36,016 bases of DNA from JBFFXF01 sp041569895 (GCA_041569895.1 JBFFXF010000037.1:1-36016); one strand, 5' to 3'; positions 28,701 through 35,731 are shown, counted from the first letter of the stretch. Numbers and translations are program-made. The notes: a model not told the origin generated them from the letters alone.

Positions 28701-29774
28701 GTGCACGAAACCGCCGTCTCCCGACGCGAAGCTGCTCGCCGCCCAGTTCGCGGGATCGTCGCCGGGGCTCTCGAGGACGATGCGCTCGAGGCTGCTGCCG
28801 CCGCTGTCGGCCTGCCACGGCCACTGCCCGCCGTCACGATAGACGGCGACGTCGATCAGTCGATCGGCATCGTCGTGGAGCGCGATGCGGCCGTCGCCGT
28901 TCGGCAGCGGCTCGAGGAAATCGCCGATGGCGTTCTGGATGCCGAATGTCTCGCGGATGTGCGCCGCGCTGCGGCAGACGGCGAGATACCCGCCGGCGTC
29001 GATGCCGGCGCCGACGTCGAACAGGAAGTCCTCGCCGTCGAGGTCGAGCCGCCACCCGGAGAGCTCGACGCGCTCGCCGGTGCGGTTGTGGAGCTCGACG
29101 TACTCCTCGAGGTCGTCGCGATCGCTGGTCGGGTGATAGTGGATCTCGCTGACCACCACCGGCGCGGCCGGGCGGCTCGGCGGCGGACAGACGGTGCGCA
29201 CGCTGTGAGCCAGGGGCGTCGGCAGATCGCCGGGGAGACCGGTCCAGTTCTCGGCGCTCTCCGAGAGACCCTCGGGACACAGGCGCTGGAGCGATGCGCC
29301 GTCCCCGTCGGGGTCGGTCGGCCAGGGCGCCCGGTCGTCGTAGCGCACCGCGTCGATGAGCGCGTCGGATCCGTCGACGAGGACCAGCTCCTCGCCGCCG
29401 TTGTCGAGACTGCCGAGGAAGTTGCCGAGGACGAGCGCGGCGTCGACCCGGAACGCGCCGAGGAACTCGCTGCGGTCGCGGACGACGACCAGGAAGCCGC
29501 CCGGAGCGATTCTGGTGCCGTCCGGAAACCGGTAGTCGATCCCCTCCTTGAAGCGCCAGCCGGTGAGGTCGACCTCCTCCGCGCTCTCGTTGTGGAGCTC
29601 CACGAACTCGAGGCTGCGGCCGGCGGGGACCGGCGGGTCGTAATGGATCTCGTTGATCACCACCGCGCCCACCGACGCCGGAACGACGACGCCGAGAAGG
29701 AACGCGACGGCGGCGAGCGCGGCGCCCGTCGGACGGGACCGCCTCGGCGGAAACGCGCGGTACGATTCTCCCAT
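25788..29774 (-). CDS. Secreted lamin-tail/CotH/dockerin-like protein
   Basis: 1328 residues. Signal peptide with hydrophobic core at about 18-34. Lamin-tail A starts near 37 (VVINEIHYDPPVP), lamin-tail B near 208 (VVVSEIHYHPTSD), and a concanavalin/beta-rich part spans about 360-610. The CotH kinase-like domain (about 640-1000) has GVRFRGNTACFVKKRNLKL with the lysine pair and ITWDLDLVFG near 899. Lamin-tail C starts near 1079 and a dockerin-like tail near 1243 (RGDANSDQAINLTDP and DAADVNDDGLVQLTDA). Unlike the larger protein, it keeps the lysine/aspartate motifs expected of CotH. It is probably surface-located. ATG 29774 has AGGAAGTGAG upstream. It is convergent with speA. Confidence 0.88.
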   Translation of the reverse strand: MGESYRAFPPRRSRPTGAALAAVAFLLGVVVPASVGAVVINEIHYDPPVPAGRSLEFVELHNESAEEVDLTGWRFKEGIDYRFPDGTRIAPGGFLVVVRDRSEFLGAFRVDAALVLGNFLGSLDNGGEELVLVDGSDALIDAVRYDDRAPWPTDPDGDGASLQRLCPEGLSESAENWTGLPGDLPTPLAHSVRTVCPPPSRPAAPVVVSEIHYHPTSDRDDLEEYVELHNRTGERVELSGWRLDLDGEDFLFDVGAGIDAGGYLAVCRSAAHIRETFGIQNAIGDFLEPLPNGDGRIALHDDADRLIDVAVYRDGGQWPWQADSGGSSLERIVLESPGDDPANWAASSFASGDGGFVHVETIGPPGPITFQRIVVGLDGRGEFVVDNIRIRSVEDDSVDLLIDFESPEDDAAWSFLGNSAGSTIEAGIGVGGSRGLRLVSIGECASFRCAVIESVSLRLGRFKDTLTYRFALDFMRVSGSDKLDAGLLGGVQADVASRLLSPGSAGTRVRDEVPPFFAHRGRFPAAPRSGERVWLSVHARAAGGGERDASSIGDVTLTYRWGDIEETQPMFDDGLHRDGLAGDGTYGCDLPAFPDQSTVFYRFAARSESGVVGYSPRASAEVPSDDDWWAFHVSDDQPDSPLPVYHLLLPGLDPTDPTAINEYFDRGTPGDGCKFFRSGAFVFRGEVYPDIGVRFRGNTACFVKKRNLKLNFNRGRFFQGQNKLNLQALWTDKALVREHLAWDFMRQLGAPYSHTEFVRLHVNGAYHGLFLCLEHPDRSFLDRNGLDDEGRLFKAIQLRTEQSEGLGVGLAARNGVDGYDELWEQENREDGDFSEIEQFIESLHADGTRAGGPSVDFMSSNVDHELMITFQAGMVALNNLDSATKNHFLYRNPGDGRWGLITWDLDLVFGAYFDFLLPAQQGLVVGTLNDCMRSPTEVLRPAPLTTNELIRRDVNPWLHTSIRGNFMMNYLIDFFLRAGNGHYQRSYLIRLWDIMTEKYTSEALEAQLDELQELLLEEADEDLLRWGRYKPTEGCRDPDANSERMEVQIEVMKRQIRFHRQYILDYITTFEGPPVSDHDRMKITEMLYDAPGRRGEEEAEYIELLNTSGRRIDISGWRLTGGVEFEFPRGSIVENGEVIVVVRSRVDFESTFPDVAGRAQIFGDYDGRLDNDGEEVRLIDAGPGHPATIDRLRWSDGHPWPEVLDGFSIELTGIGPARDNDRAEHWISSAVPGGSPGELPLMFVRGDANSDQAINLTDPIFILDYLFRGGVTPPCLDAADVNDDGLVQLTDAVVLLGFLFRGQEPPAQPFPEPGVDPTGDEVSCLGTR

Positions 29775-29808
29775 GGCTCACTTCCTACGGATCGGAAGGA
29801 CCCGAGCG

Positions 29809-29814
29809 ATTCTA
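29809..29814 (-). promoter_or_regulatory. Possible -10 box of the second lamin-tail gene
   Basis: TAGAAT on the minus strand (five of six consensus bases) about 35 nt before ATG 29774. No recognisable -35 box lies at the usual distance, so this is tentative. Confidence 0.25.
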
Positions 29815-29971
29815 CGGGCCGGCGGGGACGGTCGCCACGAAATCCGCGCGGGGCACTCGCTGGACGACGCCAAGAGGGTCACGGTCACGGTCACGGCACA
29901 CGGTCCACGGGTCACGGCCACCGTCCAGGCCATGGTTGGGCCCGTGCTCGCGCTCCGTATCCGTGTTCCGT

Positions 29972-30080
29972 CTCCGCTGTCGTAACCGTCGCCGTGCGAC
30001 AGAGAACCGACTCCGATACCGATACCGATTCCGATGACCGATGCCGACTCCGACTCCGTCTCTATCCTCTGTCTCGAGGA
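29972..30080 (+). repeat. Dyad block plus CCGANN hexamers, copy 1
   Basis: The 39-bp block 29972-30010 holds two nested dyads, CTGTCG...CGACAG and GTCGC-CGT-GCGAC. It is followed by nine or so CCGANN hexamers and then TCCTCTGTCTC. The copy at the window's right end, read on the minus strand, matches the block at 37 of 39 positions and keeps the same module order. Confidence 0.75.
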
Positions 30081-30125
30081 CGAGGACGAGCCCGGCCCCG
30101 GGTCCCAAACCGTCTCCGGGAGCCT

Positions 30126-30131
30126 TATAAT
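30126..30131 (+). promoter_or_regulatory. Consensus -10 box, possible leaderless FHA transcript
   Basis: Perfect TATAAT with 6 nt to the ATG at 30138. With normal spacing the transcript would begin at or next to the A of the start codon, giving a leaderless mRNA. No Shine-Dalgarno is present. The -35 region (TCCCAA) is poor. Confidence 0.5.
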
Positions 30132-30137
30132 AGGTTC

Positions 30138-30875
30138 ATGCCCCGTCTCATCATCTTCGACAGCAGCGTCCGTGGAGTCGATCTGCCGCGCCAGCCGCTC
30201 ATCATCGGGCGTTCGAAGCGGAGTGACATTCCGATTCACGATCGCTTGCTGTCGCGCAAGCACTGTGCGGTCATTCCGATCGGATCGACATTCAAGATCG
30301 TCGACCTGAAGAGCTCGCACGGGACGTACCTCAACGGCAGTCGCGTCGAGCGCCAGCAGCTCGCCTTCGACGACGTCATCGAGATCGGCAACACGGTGAT
30401 GGTGTACCTCGACAGCGACGCGTGGAACCGCGGCGAGGGGCTGGCGGTGCTGCGCAATCCGGTCAAGGCGCAGGAGCTCGTGCAGCGGTTGAAGCTCCAC
30501 GAGCGGCGGGAGCGGCGCATTCCGGTCGGGTCGCCGTCCGGGCGGCGGCGCGATGGGGAGTCCCGCAAGGGCATCATCGACATGCTCCCCGTGCTCATGG
30601 ATCCGGAGGACGAGGAGGGGTCCTCGCGGCTCGAGCTTGTCGAGCTGCTCACGGACTACGCGCTCTGGAAGACCGTGTCGGTCTGGGTGCGGCGGCAGCC
30701 GGAACTGCGGAAGTTACTCACGAAGTCGATCGAGAGCGCCCTGCTGGCGTCGCGGCCCGGGAGCTGGGAGGACCTGCGCGGCGAGCTGCGCGTCGCCATC
30801 GAGCGGGGGCTTGCCGAGCTTCCCGGCGAGCGCGAGAGCGCGCGACCCGGCGGCGGGGACGGAGACGGATCATGA
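30138..30875 (+). CDS. FHA-domain protein
   Basis: 245 residues. An N-terminal FHA domain (about 1-100) has all canonical phosphothreonine-binding positions: G24-R25-S26, S39-R-K-H42, and N66-G67. The C-terminal half (about 110-230) is charged and helical with no recognised domain. FHA domains bind phosphothreonine peptides. ATG 30138 is preferred since the FHA fold starts right there; a far longer in-frame reading extends back antisense through the lamin-tail gene and is not real. The stop overlaps the next gene's start by 4 bp (ATGA), so the two are co-translated. No Ser/Thr kinase is present in the window. Confidence 0.9.
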   Translation: MPRLIIFDSSVRGVDLPRQPLIIGRSKRSDIPIHDRLLSRKHCAVIPIGSTFKIVDLKSSHGTYLNGSRVERQQLAFDDVIEIGNTVMVYLDSDAWNRGEGLAVLRNPVKAQELVQRLKLHERRERRIPVGSPSGRRRDGESRKGIIDMLPVLMDPEDEEGSSRLELVELLTDYALWKTVSVWVRRQPELRKLLTKSIESALLASRPGSWEDLRGELRVAIERGLAELPGERESARPGGGDGDGS

Positions 30876-31903
30876 GCGACGAGCCGATCGACCGCGGCGC
30901 GCATCCGATACTCACCGTCGAGGAGCTCGAGGCGCTGCTTCGCTCGCCGCCGCGCCCGGAGGCACGCGAGACATCGGCGGGCGGTCTCCACGCGCTCGTC
31001 GTCAGTCGGCGGGCGGACGACCTCGAGTCGATACCCGGAGCGCTGAAGGAGGCGGGTCTCGACGTTTCGACGGCGCGGAACCCGTTCACCGCGCTCGATT
31101 ACCTGCGTGCGCGGGAGTTCCGGGCTCTGATCGCCGATTACGCGCTCTGGTCCACGAGGGGCTCGCTGATCTTCGACCGCATCGCGCAACTCGGTCGCCC
31201 GGTCGACGTGGTCTTCGTCTGCGATCGCGACCCGGTCGCGGTCGAGCGCGCCCGCGCCACGCCGGCGCTCGCCGTGCTCGAGCGACCGATCGACCCGGCC
31301 GCCGTCCACGACGTCGTCGCGCGGCTCGGTTCGCCGCCCATGCCGGTGGTGGAGCACGAGCCTGCGGGGGAGCGCGTCGCCCCGCCGCCGGCTCCGCCCG
31401 AGCAGCCGGCGCGCACCGACGACTCCGCGAACGAGTTCTGGTATCGGTTCTTCTTCGAGGCCCGCCGCGAGGCGCGGGCGTCCGCAAGCGCGGCGGAGCG
31501 CTGGAACCGCCTCCTCGATCTGCTGCTCGTCTCGCGGGGCGGCGGCGCGGCGGCGCTGATCGACGTCACGACGGGGGCGGAGGGCCGTCCCGCGCTCAAG
31601 GTGGCGCACGTCCGCGCCACGCTCGCGCAGCGTGACCGGACGCCCGAGGCCCGCGAGCGATTGCGCGGTCGGCTCCAGCACGGCGTGGCGAGAATGCGCG
31701 AGTGTCTGCTCGCCGGGCAGCCGGTCGAGAGCGCGGCCGGTAACGGGTTGCTCGTCGTGCCGGTGACCGCCGACGACCCTCCGCGTCGGCTCCTCGTCAG
31801 CGTCGGTCCGGCGGGAAGCGAGTCGATCGCCCTCCCCGACGCCGTACGTGACGAGTTCTCGTATCTCGCGCGCGAGATCGACGGCGGCCCCGGCGTCTCC
31901 TGA
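30872..31903 (+). CDS. Degenerate response-regulator-like protein with possible GAF-like domain
   Basis: 343 residues. Residues about 39-155 look like a receiver fold: ALVVSRRADD..., TARNPFTALDYL, FRALIADYALW with D89 at the phosphoacceptor place, and VLERPIDP near 136. The acidic pair is replaced by S45-R46 and the conserved Lys by Arg, so phosphorylation may be lost. A Pro-rich linker (about 165-185) leads to a C-terminal domain (about 190-343) with a GAF-like strand pattern (AAALIDVTTG ... GLLVVPVT ... RLLVSVGPAG); this is weakly supported. ATG 30872 overlaps the FHA stop, and GGAG lies 7 nt upstream. Function unknown; likely partner of the FHA protein. Confidence 0.75.
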   Translation: MSDEPIDRGAHPILTVEELEALLRSPPRPEARETSAGGLHALVVSRRADDLESIPGALKEAGLDVSTARNPFTALDYLRAREFRALIADYALWSTRGSLIFDRIAQLGRPVDVVFVCDRDPVAVERARATPALAVLERPIDPAAVHDVVARLGSPPMPVVEHEPAGERVAPPPAPPEQPARTDDSANEFWYRFFFEARREARASASAAERWNRLLDLLLVSRGGGAAALIDVTTGAEGRPALKVAHVRATLAQRDRTPEARERLRGRLQHGVARMRECLLAGQPVESAAGNGLLVVPVTADDPPRRLLVSVGPAGSESIALPDAVRDEFSYLAREIDGGPGVS

Positions 31904-31940
31904 GCGGGCCTCCCGCGAGCCCCTCCGTCAGTCGACGGGG
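31904..31940 (+). terminator. Twin small hairpins after the receiver-like gene
   Basis: GCGGG-CCT-CCCGC at 31904-31916 and a stem of seven pairs with one G-U (31923-31940, loop AGTC). They begin at the stop codon of the receiver-like gene. No U tract follows, so termination is uncertain. Confidence 0.35.
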
Positions 31941-31993
31941 TACGTAGGTCCTTATCGGACCGCGACTCCGGTGGTCGCTCCACACGCGCGGTG

Positions 31994-31999
31994 TATACT
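31994..31999 (+). promoter_or_regulatory. Possible -10 box of the coiled-coil membrane protein gene
   Basis: TATACT (five of six consensus bases), about 105 nt before ATG 32106. The -35 region is not convincing. It lies in the 202-bp gap between the hairpins and the gene. Confidence 0.35.
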
Positions 32000-32105
32000 C
32001 CTCCAGGGAAACCGCTCTCCGGCTTACGAACGATGCCACCATTGCAACGGGGCGCCGCTGGCGCGCCGGGGAGAGCGGCCGCATGCCCCACACCAGAGGA
32101 ACCCG

Positions 32106-33584
32106 ATGGCTGGGTGGCGGGAAAGAGAGAGTATGACACGGAGTCCATCCTTGCGCCGACCGCTCGAGGCGAGAGGCCTCCTGGTCGGAACGGCCGCGCT
32201 GCTGGCGGTCGCCTTCACGCTCGCCGGCTGCTCGGGCACTTCCGAGCTGGCCCTCAAGAACGAGCGGCTGCGCGAGGCGCTCGACAGGTCGGTGTCGCAG
32301 CTCGAGAAGGAACGGGCCAGCGTGCGCGACTCGCTCGCCAGGACCGAGGATCTCGAGAAGCAGCTCAAGCAGGAGAGCGAGCGGTCCGTGGGTCTCGAGG
32401 CGCAGATCGAGAAACTCGAGGCCGACAAGGCCGCGATCGGCAAGCGCGCGGTCGCGATCCAGCGTGATTTCCTGCGGCTCAAGGAGACCCACGAGCGGCT
32501 CGGCAAGATGGCGCAGGAGTCCCTGGCCGAGCTGAGCGGGCTCAGGCAGCGACAGGACAGCCTCGCCAACGAGAGGAAGACCTTCGAGCAGCAGCTCGCC
32601 GTCCGGACCAAGCAGGTCGCGGAGCTCACGGCGGAGGCGGACGCGCTTCGAGTCGAGCTCCGCAAGACGCGCGATGCGATTCGCATCATGCAGGAGAACG
32701 GCGACACGACGCTCTCCGGCGCCGAGGTCACGCGCATCGTCAACGAGAACAAGCGGCTCCAGGAGGTCGCGAACGCGCAGAAGGATCAGATCGTCGCGCT
32801 CAGCGAGGAGGTGGTCGGCCTTCGCGCCGACCTCGCGCGCTCGTTGCAGGGCGACGTCGCGTCGATCGACTCGGTGCCCGAGCCCGGCACGGTCTGGGCG
32901 GACACTCGCGAGCTCTTCGGGCGCCGCTGGGAGAACGCGCTGAACGGGGAGATGAAGTGGGACGCGTTCGACGTCACCGTGGTCTCGCTCGTGGGCTTCT
33001 TCATCGTGCTCGCGCTGACGTGGCTGTGGTTCATCGTGCGCCACGTGCGGCTGCGGTGGCGGCTCCACTACCTGGAGCGCTACGTCGACGAGGTGGTCTT
33101 CGACGAGGCGGCGTCCGAGGAGGAGGCCGAGTACGTCGAGCCGGTATCCGTGTCACCGCCCGTCCGGCGCAATCCGCCCCGGAAGAAGCCCGAGGCGCCC
33201 CCGCGGCGGCCACCGCCACGGTCGATGGCGGCGCTGGAGCGGGAGGAGGAGCTGGTCGGCAGCCGGACCCAGCGCATCTCGCCGCACGAGTTCTCGCCGA
33301 TCATGCGGTCGAGCCACAGCGACGCCGAGGACGAGCAGCAGTCGGACGATCCCGACGAGTCGCCCTTCGAGGCCGAGGACGACGGGGCTCAGACGCAGAT
33401 CATCTCCGACATCGATCTCTCCTCGCTCGGCGACGCGCCGCTCGAGCCGCCCGCCGTGCAGGTCGCCAAGGCCGAGAAGGCGGTGCAGGAGAAGAAGTCG
33501 TCCGGAACGGGTGAGGAGAAGGAGCTCCTCGACGAGCTCAAGACGATCATCAACAAGAAGTTCGAGGGCCCCGGCGGGAAGTGA
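32106..33584 (+). CDS. Coiled-coil membrane protein with lipobox-like N-terminus
   Basis: 492 residues. N-terminal signal-like segment ends LAVAFTLAGCSG, so C42 could be lipidated. A long charged coiled coil follows (about 47-260; Leu/Glu/Lys/Gln-rich heptads). A single TM helix (about 289-312, VTVVSLVGFFIVLALTWLWF) ends in an Arg-rich edge. The C-terminal part (about 315-492) is acidic and Pro-rich and contains GSRTQRISPHEF and DGAQTQIISDIDLSSLGD. The combination would place the coiled coil outside and the tail in the cytoplasm, if both signals work. ATG 32106 has AGAGGA 5 nt upstream; ATG 32133 is an alternative giving a shorter signal. No family recognised. It follows the FHA and receiver-like genes on the same strand. 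Confidence 0.75.
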   Translation: MAGWRERESMTRSPSLRRPLEARGLLVGTAALLAVAFTLAGCSGTSELALKNERLREALDRSVSQLEKERASVRDSLARTEDLEKQLKQESERSVGLEAQIEKLEADKAAIGKRAVAIQRDFLRLKETHERLGKMAQESLAELSGLRQRQDSLANERKTFEQQLAVRTKQVAELTAEADALRVELRKTRDAIRIMQENGDTTLSGAEVTRIVNENKRLQEVANAQKDQIVALSEEVVGLRADLARSLQGDVASIDSVPEPGTVWADTRELFGRRWENALNGEMKWDAFDVTVVSLVGFFIVLALTWLWFIVRHVRLRWRLHYLERYVDEVVFDEAASEEEAEYVEPVSVSPPVRRNPPRKKPEAPPRRPPPRSMAALEREEELVGSRTQRISPHEFSPIMRSSHSDAEDEQQSDDPDESPFEAEDDGAQTQIISDIDLSSLGDAPLEPPAVQVAKAEKAVQEKKSSGTGEEKELLDELKTIINKKFEGPGGK

Positions 33585-33601
33585 TCCGCGCGGTCGGCCA
33601 G

Positions 33602-33631
33602 CCCGCGGAGGCGATCTCGTCGCCGCGCGGG
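33602..33631. terminator. Bidirectional terminator-like hairpin between convergent genes
   Basis: Left arm CCCGCGGAGGCGA (33602-33614), loop TCTCG, right arm TCGCCGCGCGGG (33620-33631); about 11 pairs with one bulge. It lies 18 nt after the coiled-coil gene stop and 62 nt after the end of the convergent cupredoxin gene. Confidence 0.5.
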
Positions 33632-33692
33632 TCTCGATCGATGGCTGGATTGTTGACGATCCGTCCGCGAAACGGCGCAACGCCCCCCGCGA

Positions 33693-34478
33693 TCACTTGT
33701 AGGGTTCGAGCTTCACCGTCACGTCGGTCGTCTTGCCCGCCTCGACCGCGATCTTCTTCTTCTGGCCCTCGAGCCCCTCGTGCCAGAACTCGACGGTGTA
33801 CTCGCCGGGCGGGATCCCCCTGAGCGCGAATCGCCCGTCGCGGCCGGTGACCGCGAAGAAGTCGTGGCGGAACACCTGGAGGTGCGCGGTCATCCACGGG
33901 TGCGTCGAGCACTTGAAGATCGTCCAGCCCTCCCGTCGCACGCGCTTGGTGACCTTGGTCTGCGTGTTGGGGATGGCGACGTTGAAGCTCTCCGACCCGA
34001 TCGCGAGCGCCGAGTGGAGCACCGGATCCTCGGAGTCGATCAGCAGCTTCGACCCGACCGTCGCCGCCTGGACGTGCGGCACGAAGCGGCAGTGCCGGTT
34101 GGTGAGCTCGATCTCGCGCGGCTTCGCCTTCGGCAGGGACTTGCTCTGCAGGCTGACCACGACGTTGGCGAGCTCCTTCTTCGGCCCGACGATGTGCGTC
34201 TCGTACGGAATGGTCGCCCCGCAGACCGGGAGGTCCTTGTGGTCCTTCTTGACCTCGAACGGCTTCGCCTCGGGCAGCTTCCCCTCGACCAGCACGAGCC
34301 CCGTGATGGCCCCGGACGTCGCCTTGTCGGCCTCGAGGTCCCCGCCGACGGCGCGGGTCTTCTCGGCGTTCTTCTCTCGGTCCTCGGTCTTCGGCTTGTC
34401 GTCGGAGAACGCGATCAGCGAGAGCGTGACGCCCGCGACCACGACCAAGGCGATCCTGCTGGCGAGCTGGAGAGACAT
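33693..34478 (-). CDS. Cupredoxin-like protein with carboxypeptidase-regulatory-like domain
   Basis: 261 residues. An N-terminal hydrophobic segment (about 7-24) is probably a signal peptide or anchor. The middle (about 55-205) is a cupredoxin-like domain with a likely type-1 copper set: H155 in VLHSAL, and C190, H193, M196 in KCSTHPWM. The C-terminal part (about 208-261, GRDGRFALRGIPPGEYTVEFWHEG) is a beta-sandwich of the carboxypeptidase-regulatory-like type. The layout resembles methylamine-utilisation/plastocyanin-like exported proteins; electron transfer or copper binding is inferred. ATG 34478 is preferred because GGGAGGAAGGATCG lies directly upstream; an upstream in-frame extension of 40 residues lacks that support. 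It is divergent from efp. Confidence 0.85.
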   Translation of the reverse strand: MSLQLASRIALVVVAGVTLSLIAFSDDKPKTEDREKNAEKTRAVGGDLEADKATSGAITGLVLVEGKLPEAKPFEVKKDHKDLPVCGATIPYETHIVGPKKELANVVVSLQSKSLPKAKPREIELTNRHCRFVPHVQAATVGSKLLIDSEDPVLHSALAIGSESFNVAIPNTQTKVTKRVRREGWTIFKCSTHPWMTAHLQVFRHDFFAVTGRDGRFALRGIPPGEYTVEFWHEGLEGQKKKIAVEAGKTTDVTVKLEPYK

Positions 34479-34604
34479 CGATCCTTCCTCCCTGGGGTGT
34501 TTTCCGGGCGCCACGCGTCCGGGGGGGGCTCCGAGCGCCTCGCGCCCGGGTTTTCGGAGCGCCTCCGGCGACGGCAGCGCGACGATTTCGAATCCCACTA
34601 TTGA

Positions 34605-34632
34605 ACCATACTCGATCGGCGAGCCCTACCAA
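34605..34632 (-). promoter_or_regulatory. Possible promoter of the cupredoxin-like gene
   Basis: On the minus strand TTGGTA (34632-34627), a 16-bp spacer and TATGGT (34610-34605); each box matches four of six consensus bases. Predicted leader is about 120 nt. Confidence 0.35.
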
Positions 34633-34685
34633 ATCCGGCACGCCATCTGCCGTGCTTCCGGTGCCCGAGCCGTCCCGGCGCCAGG

Positions 34686-34713
34686 TTGACAACGCCCTGC
34701 GCGACCCTAAGAT
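34686..34713 (+). promoter_or_regulatory. Sigma70-like promoter of efp
   Basis: Perfect TTGACA (34686-34691), a 16-bp spacer and TAAGAT (34708-34713). Predicted start near 34720 gives a leader of about 86 nt ending in the ribosome site GGAGGA (34798-34803) before ATG 34807. It is the best-matched -35 found in the window, fitting a highly expressed translation factor. The 328-base gap between the cupredoxin and efp start codons holds this and the divergent promoter and no gene. Confidence 0.65.
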
Positions 34714-34806
34714 AGGGCAGTTTGCGCGGAATCGGGAACCACGGCCGCCCGGAGCCGGGCGGAGGGCGAGACCGCGGGACGATTTCGAGGCAAGTCCGGA
34801 GGAACC

Positions 34807-35361
34807 ATGCGACTCAAGGAATTTCGGCGCGGCATGATCTTCAAGATGGACGGCGAGTACTGGCAGATTGTTCAGATGGATCTGAACACGCCGGGAAACA
34901 AGGGCTCGCTCTATCAGGTGGAGATGAAGAACGTCAAGCGTGGCAACGTGTTGCGAAAGCGCATGAGCCCGACGGACGACCTCGAGGACGTCTTCACGGA
35001 GACCCGGGACATGGAGTTCCTCTACCGCGAGGGCGACAGCTTCATCATGATGGACACCGAGAGCTTCGAGCAGCTGCCGATGACCGCGGACCAGGTCGGC
35101 GACGCCGTCAAGTACATGAAGCACAACGAGGCGGTCAAGGTCATCATGCTCGACGGCGAGCCGGTTTCCGTCGATCTGCCCGCCGCGGTGGTCCTCGAGG
35201 TGACGGAGACCGAGCCCGCGGCGAGGGGAAACACCGTCTCGGGCGTCACCAAGCCCGCGACGCTCGAGACCGACATCACGGTCAAGGTCCCGAATCACGT
35301 CAACGTCGGCGACAAGGTCAAGGTCGACACGCGCACCGGCGAGTTCCTCAGCCGCGCCTGA
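34807..35361 (+). CDS. efp: Translation elongation factor P
   Basis: 184 residues, the usual three beta-barrel domains (KOW-like about 1-62, OB domain about 63-127, C-terminal OB about 128-184). EF-P binds between the P and E sites and relieves stalling at proline stretches. The tip loop of domain I reads LNTPGNKGSLYQV, with K32 at the likely modification position, one residue longer than the PGKG of the classical loop. No modification enzyme (EpmA, EarP or YmfI type) is near. ATG 34807 has GGAGGA 3 nt upstream. The next gene is convergent with a 22-nt gap. Confidence 0.95.
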   Translation: MRLKEFRRGMIFKMDGEYWQIVQMDLNTPGNKGSLYQVEMKNVKRGNVLRKRMSPTDDLEDVFTETRDMEFLYREGDSFIMMDTESFEQLPMTADQVGDAVKYMKHNEAVKVIMLDGEPVSVDLPAAVVLEVTETEPAARGNTVSGVTKPATLETDITVKVPNHVNVGDKVKVDTRTGEFLSRA

Positions 35362-35383
35362 ATCGAGCCACGCCGGGCGGCGC

Positions 35384-35731
35384 TCACCCCTTGACCGCCA
35401 CGCCCCGATCGCGAAGCAGGCCCCGCACCCGCTCGCGATGATCCCCCTGCAGCATCGCCTCGAGCCCGCTGGCGCTGCCCCCCGTCGCGAGCGTCGCCTT
35501 CAGATCCGCGACCATCTCGCGGAACCCCCGCTCGTCGAACCCGCTCGCCCGCAGCACGGTCACCGGCTTCCCCCGCCGGCGCTCCATGGCGATCCGAACC
35601 ACCCGCTCCGCCCCCGCCCCGGAAGCGCCCCGCTCGCACCGACACTCGGCCTCCGGCCGACCACAGCGCGGACACGACCGCACGAGCGTCCAGCCATCGC
35701 CGGAGGTGACGCGGGTTTTCTTGCGGGGCAT
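35384..35731 (-). CDS. SUI1/YciH-type translation factor homologue
   Basis: 115 residues. A short N-terminal zinc-ribbon-like cysteine set (CPRCGRPEAECRC) is followed by an eIF1/SUI1 fold with RIAMERRRGKPVTVLRASGF, ADLKATLATGGSA, and LEAMLQGDHRERVRGLLRDRG. Bacterial members (YciH type) resemble archaeal/eukaryotic eIF1; their role is debated. The start at ATG 35731 (MPRKK) follows family habit; ATG 35743 adds four residues. Neither has a ribosome site. It ends 22 nt from the efp stop, and an outer repeat tract lies upstream. Confidence 0.88.
   Translation of the reverse strand: MPRKKTRVTSGDGWTLVRSCPRCGRPEAECRCERGASGAGAERVVRIAMERRRGKPVTVLRASGFDERGFREMVADLKATLATGGSASGLEAMLQGDHRERVRGLLRDRGVAVKG

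Larger units (their letters stand above)
29775..30137. other. Intergenic region with TCACGG and CCGANN repeats
   Basis: 363 bases between the divergent lamin-tail and FHA genes, with no gene. It contains TCACGG/ACGGTC-type short repeats (29877-29925), a 39-bp block (29972-30010) that recurs inverted at the right end of the window, CCGANN hexamers, a TCCTCTGTCTC tract, and a TATAAT just before the FHA start. Confidence 0.65.

Noticed and set aside
26100..30137. Very long plus-strand open frame running into the FHA gene, antisense to the second lamin-tail gene
   Set aside because: It is opposite a gene with clear lamin-tail, CotH and dockerin domains. Its own translation has no recognisable domain until the FHA start at 30138. 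High GC keeps antisense frames open.
35362..35383. Hairpin between efp and the SUI1-type gene
   Set aside because: Only a four-base stem (CGCC/GGCG) without a U tract, in a 22-nt gap; too weak to call a terminator.
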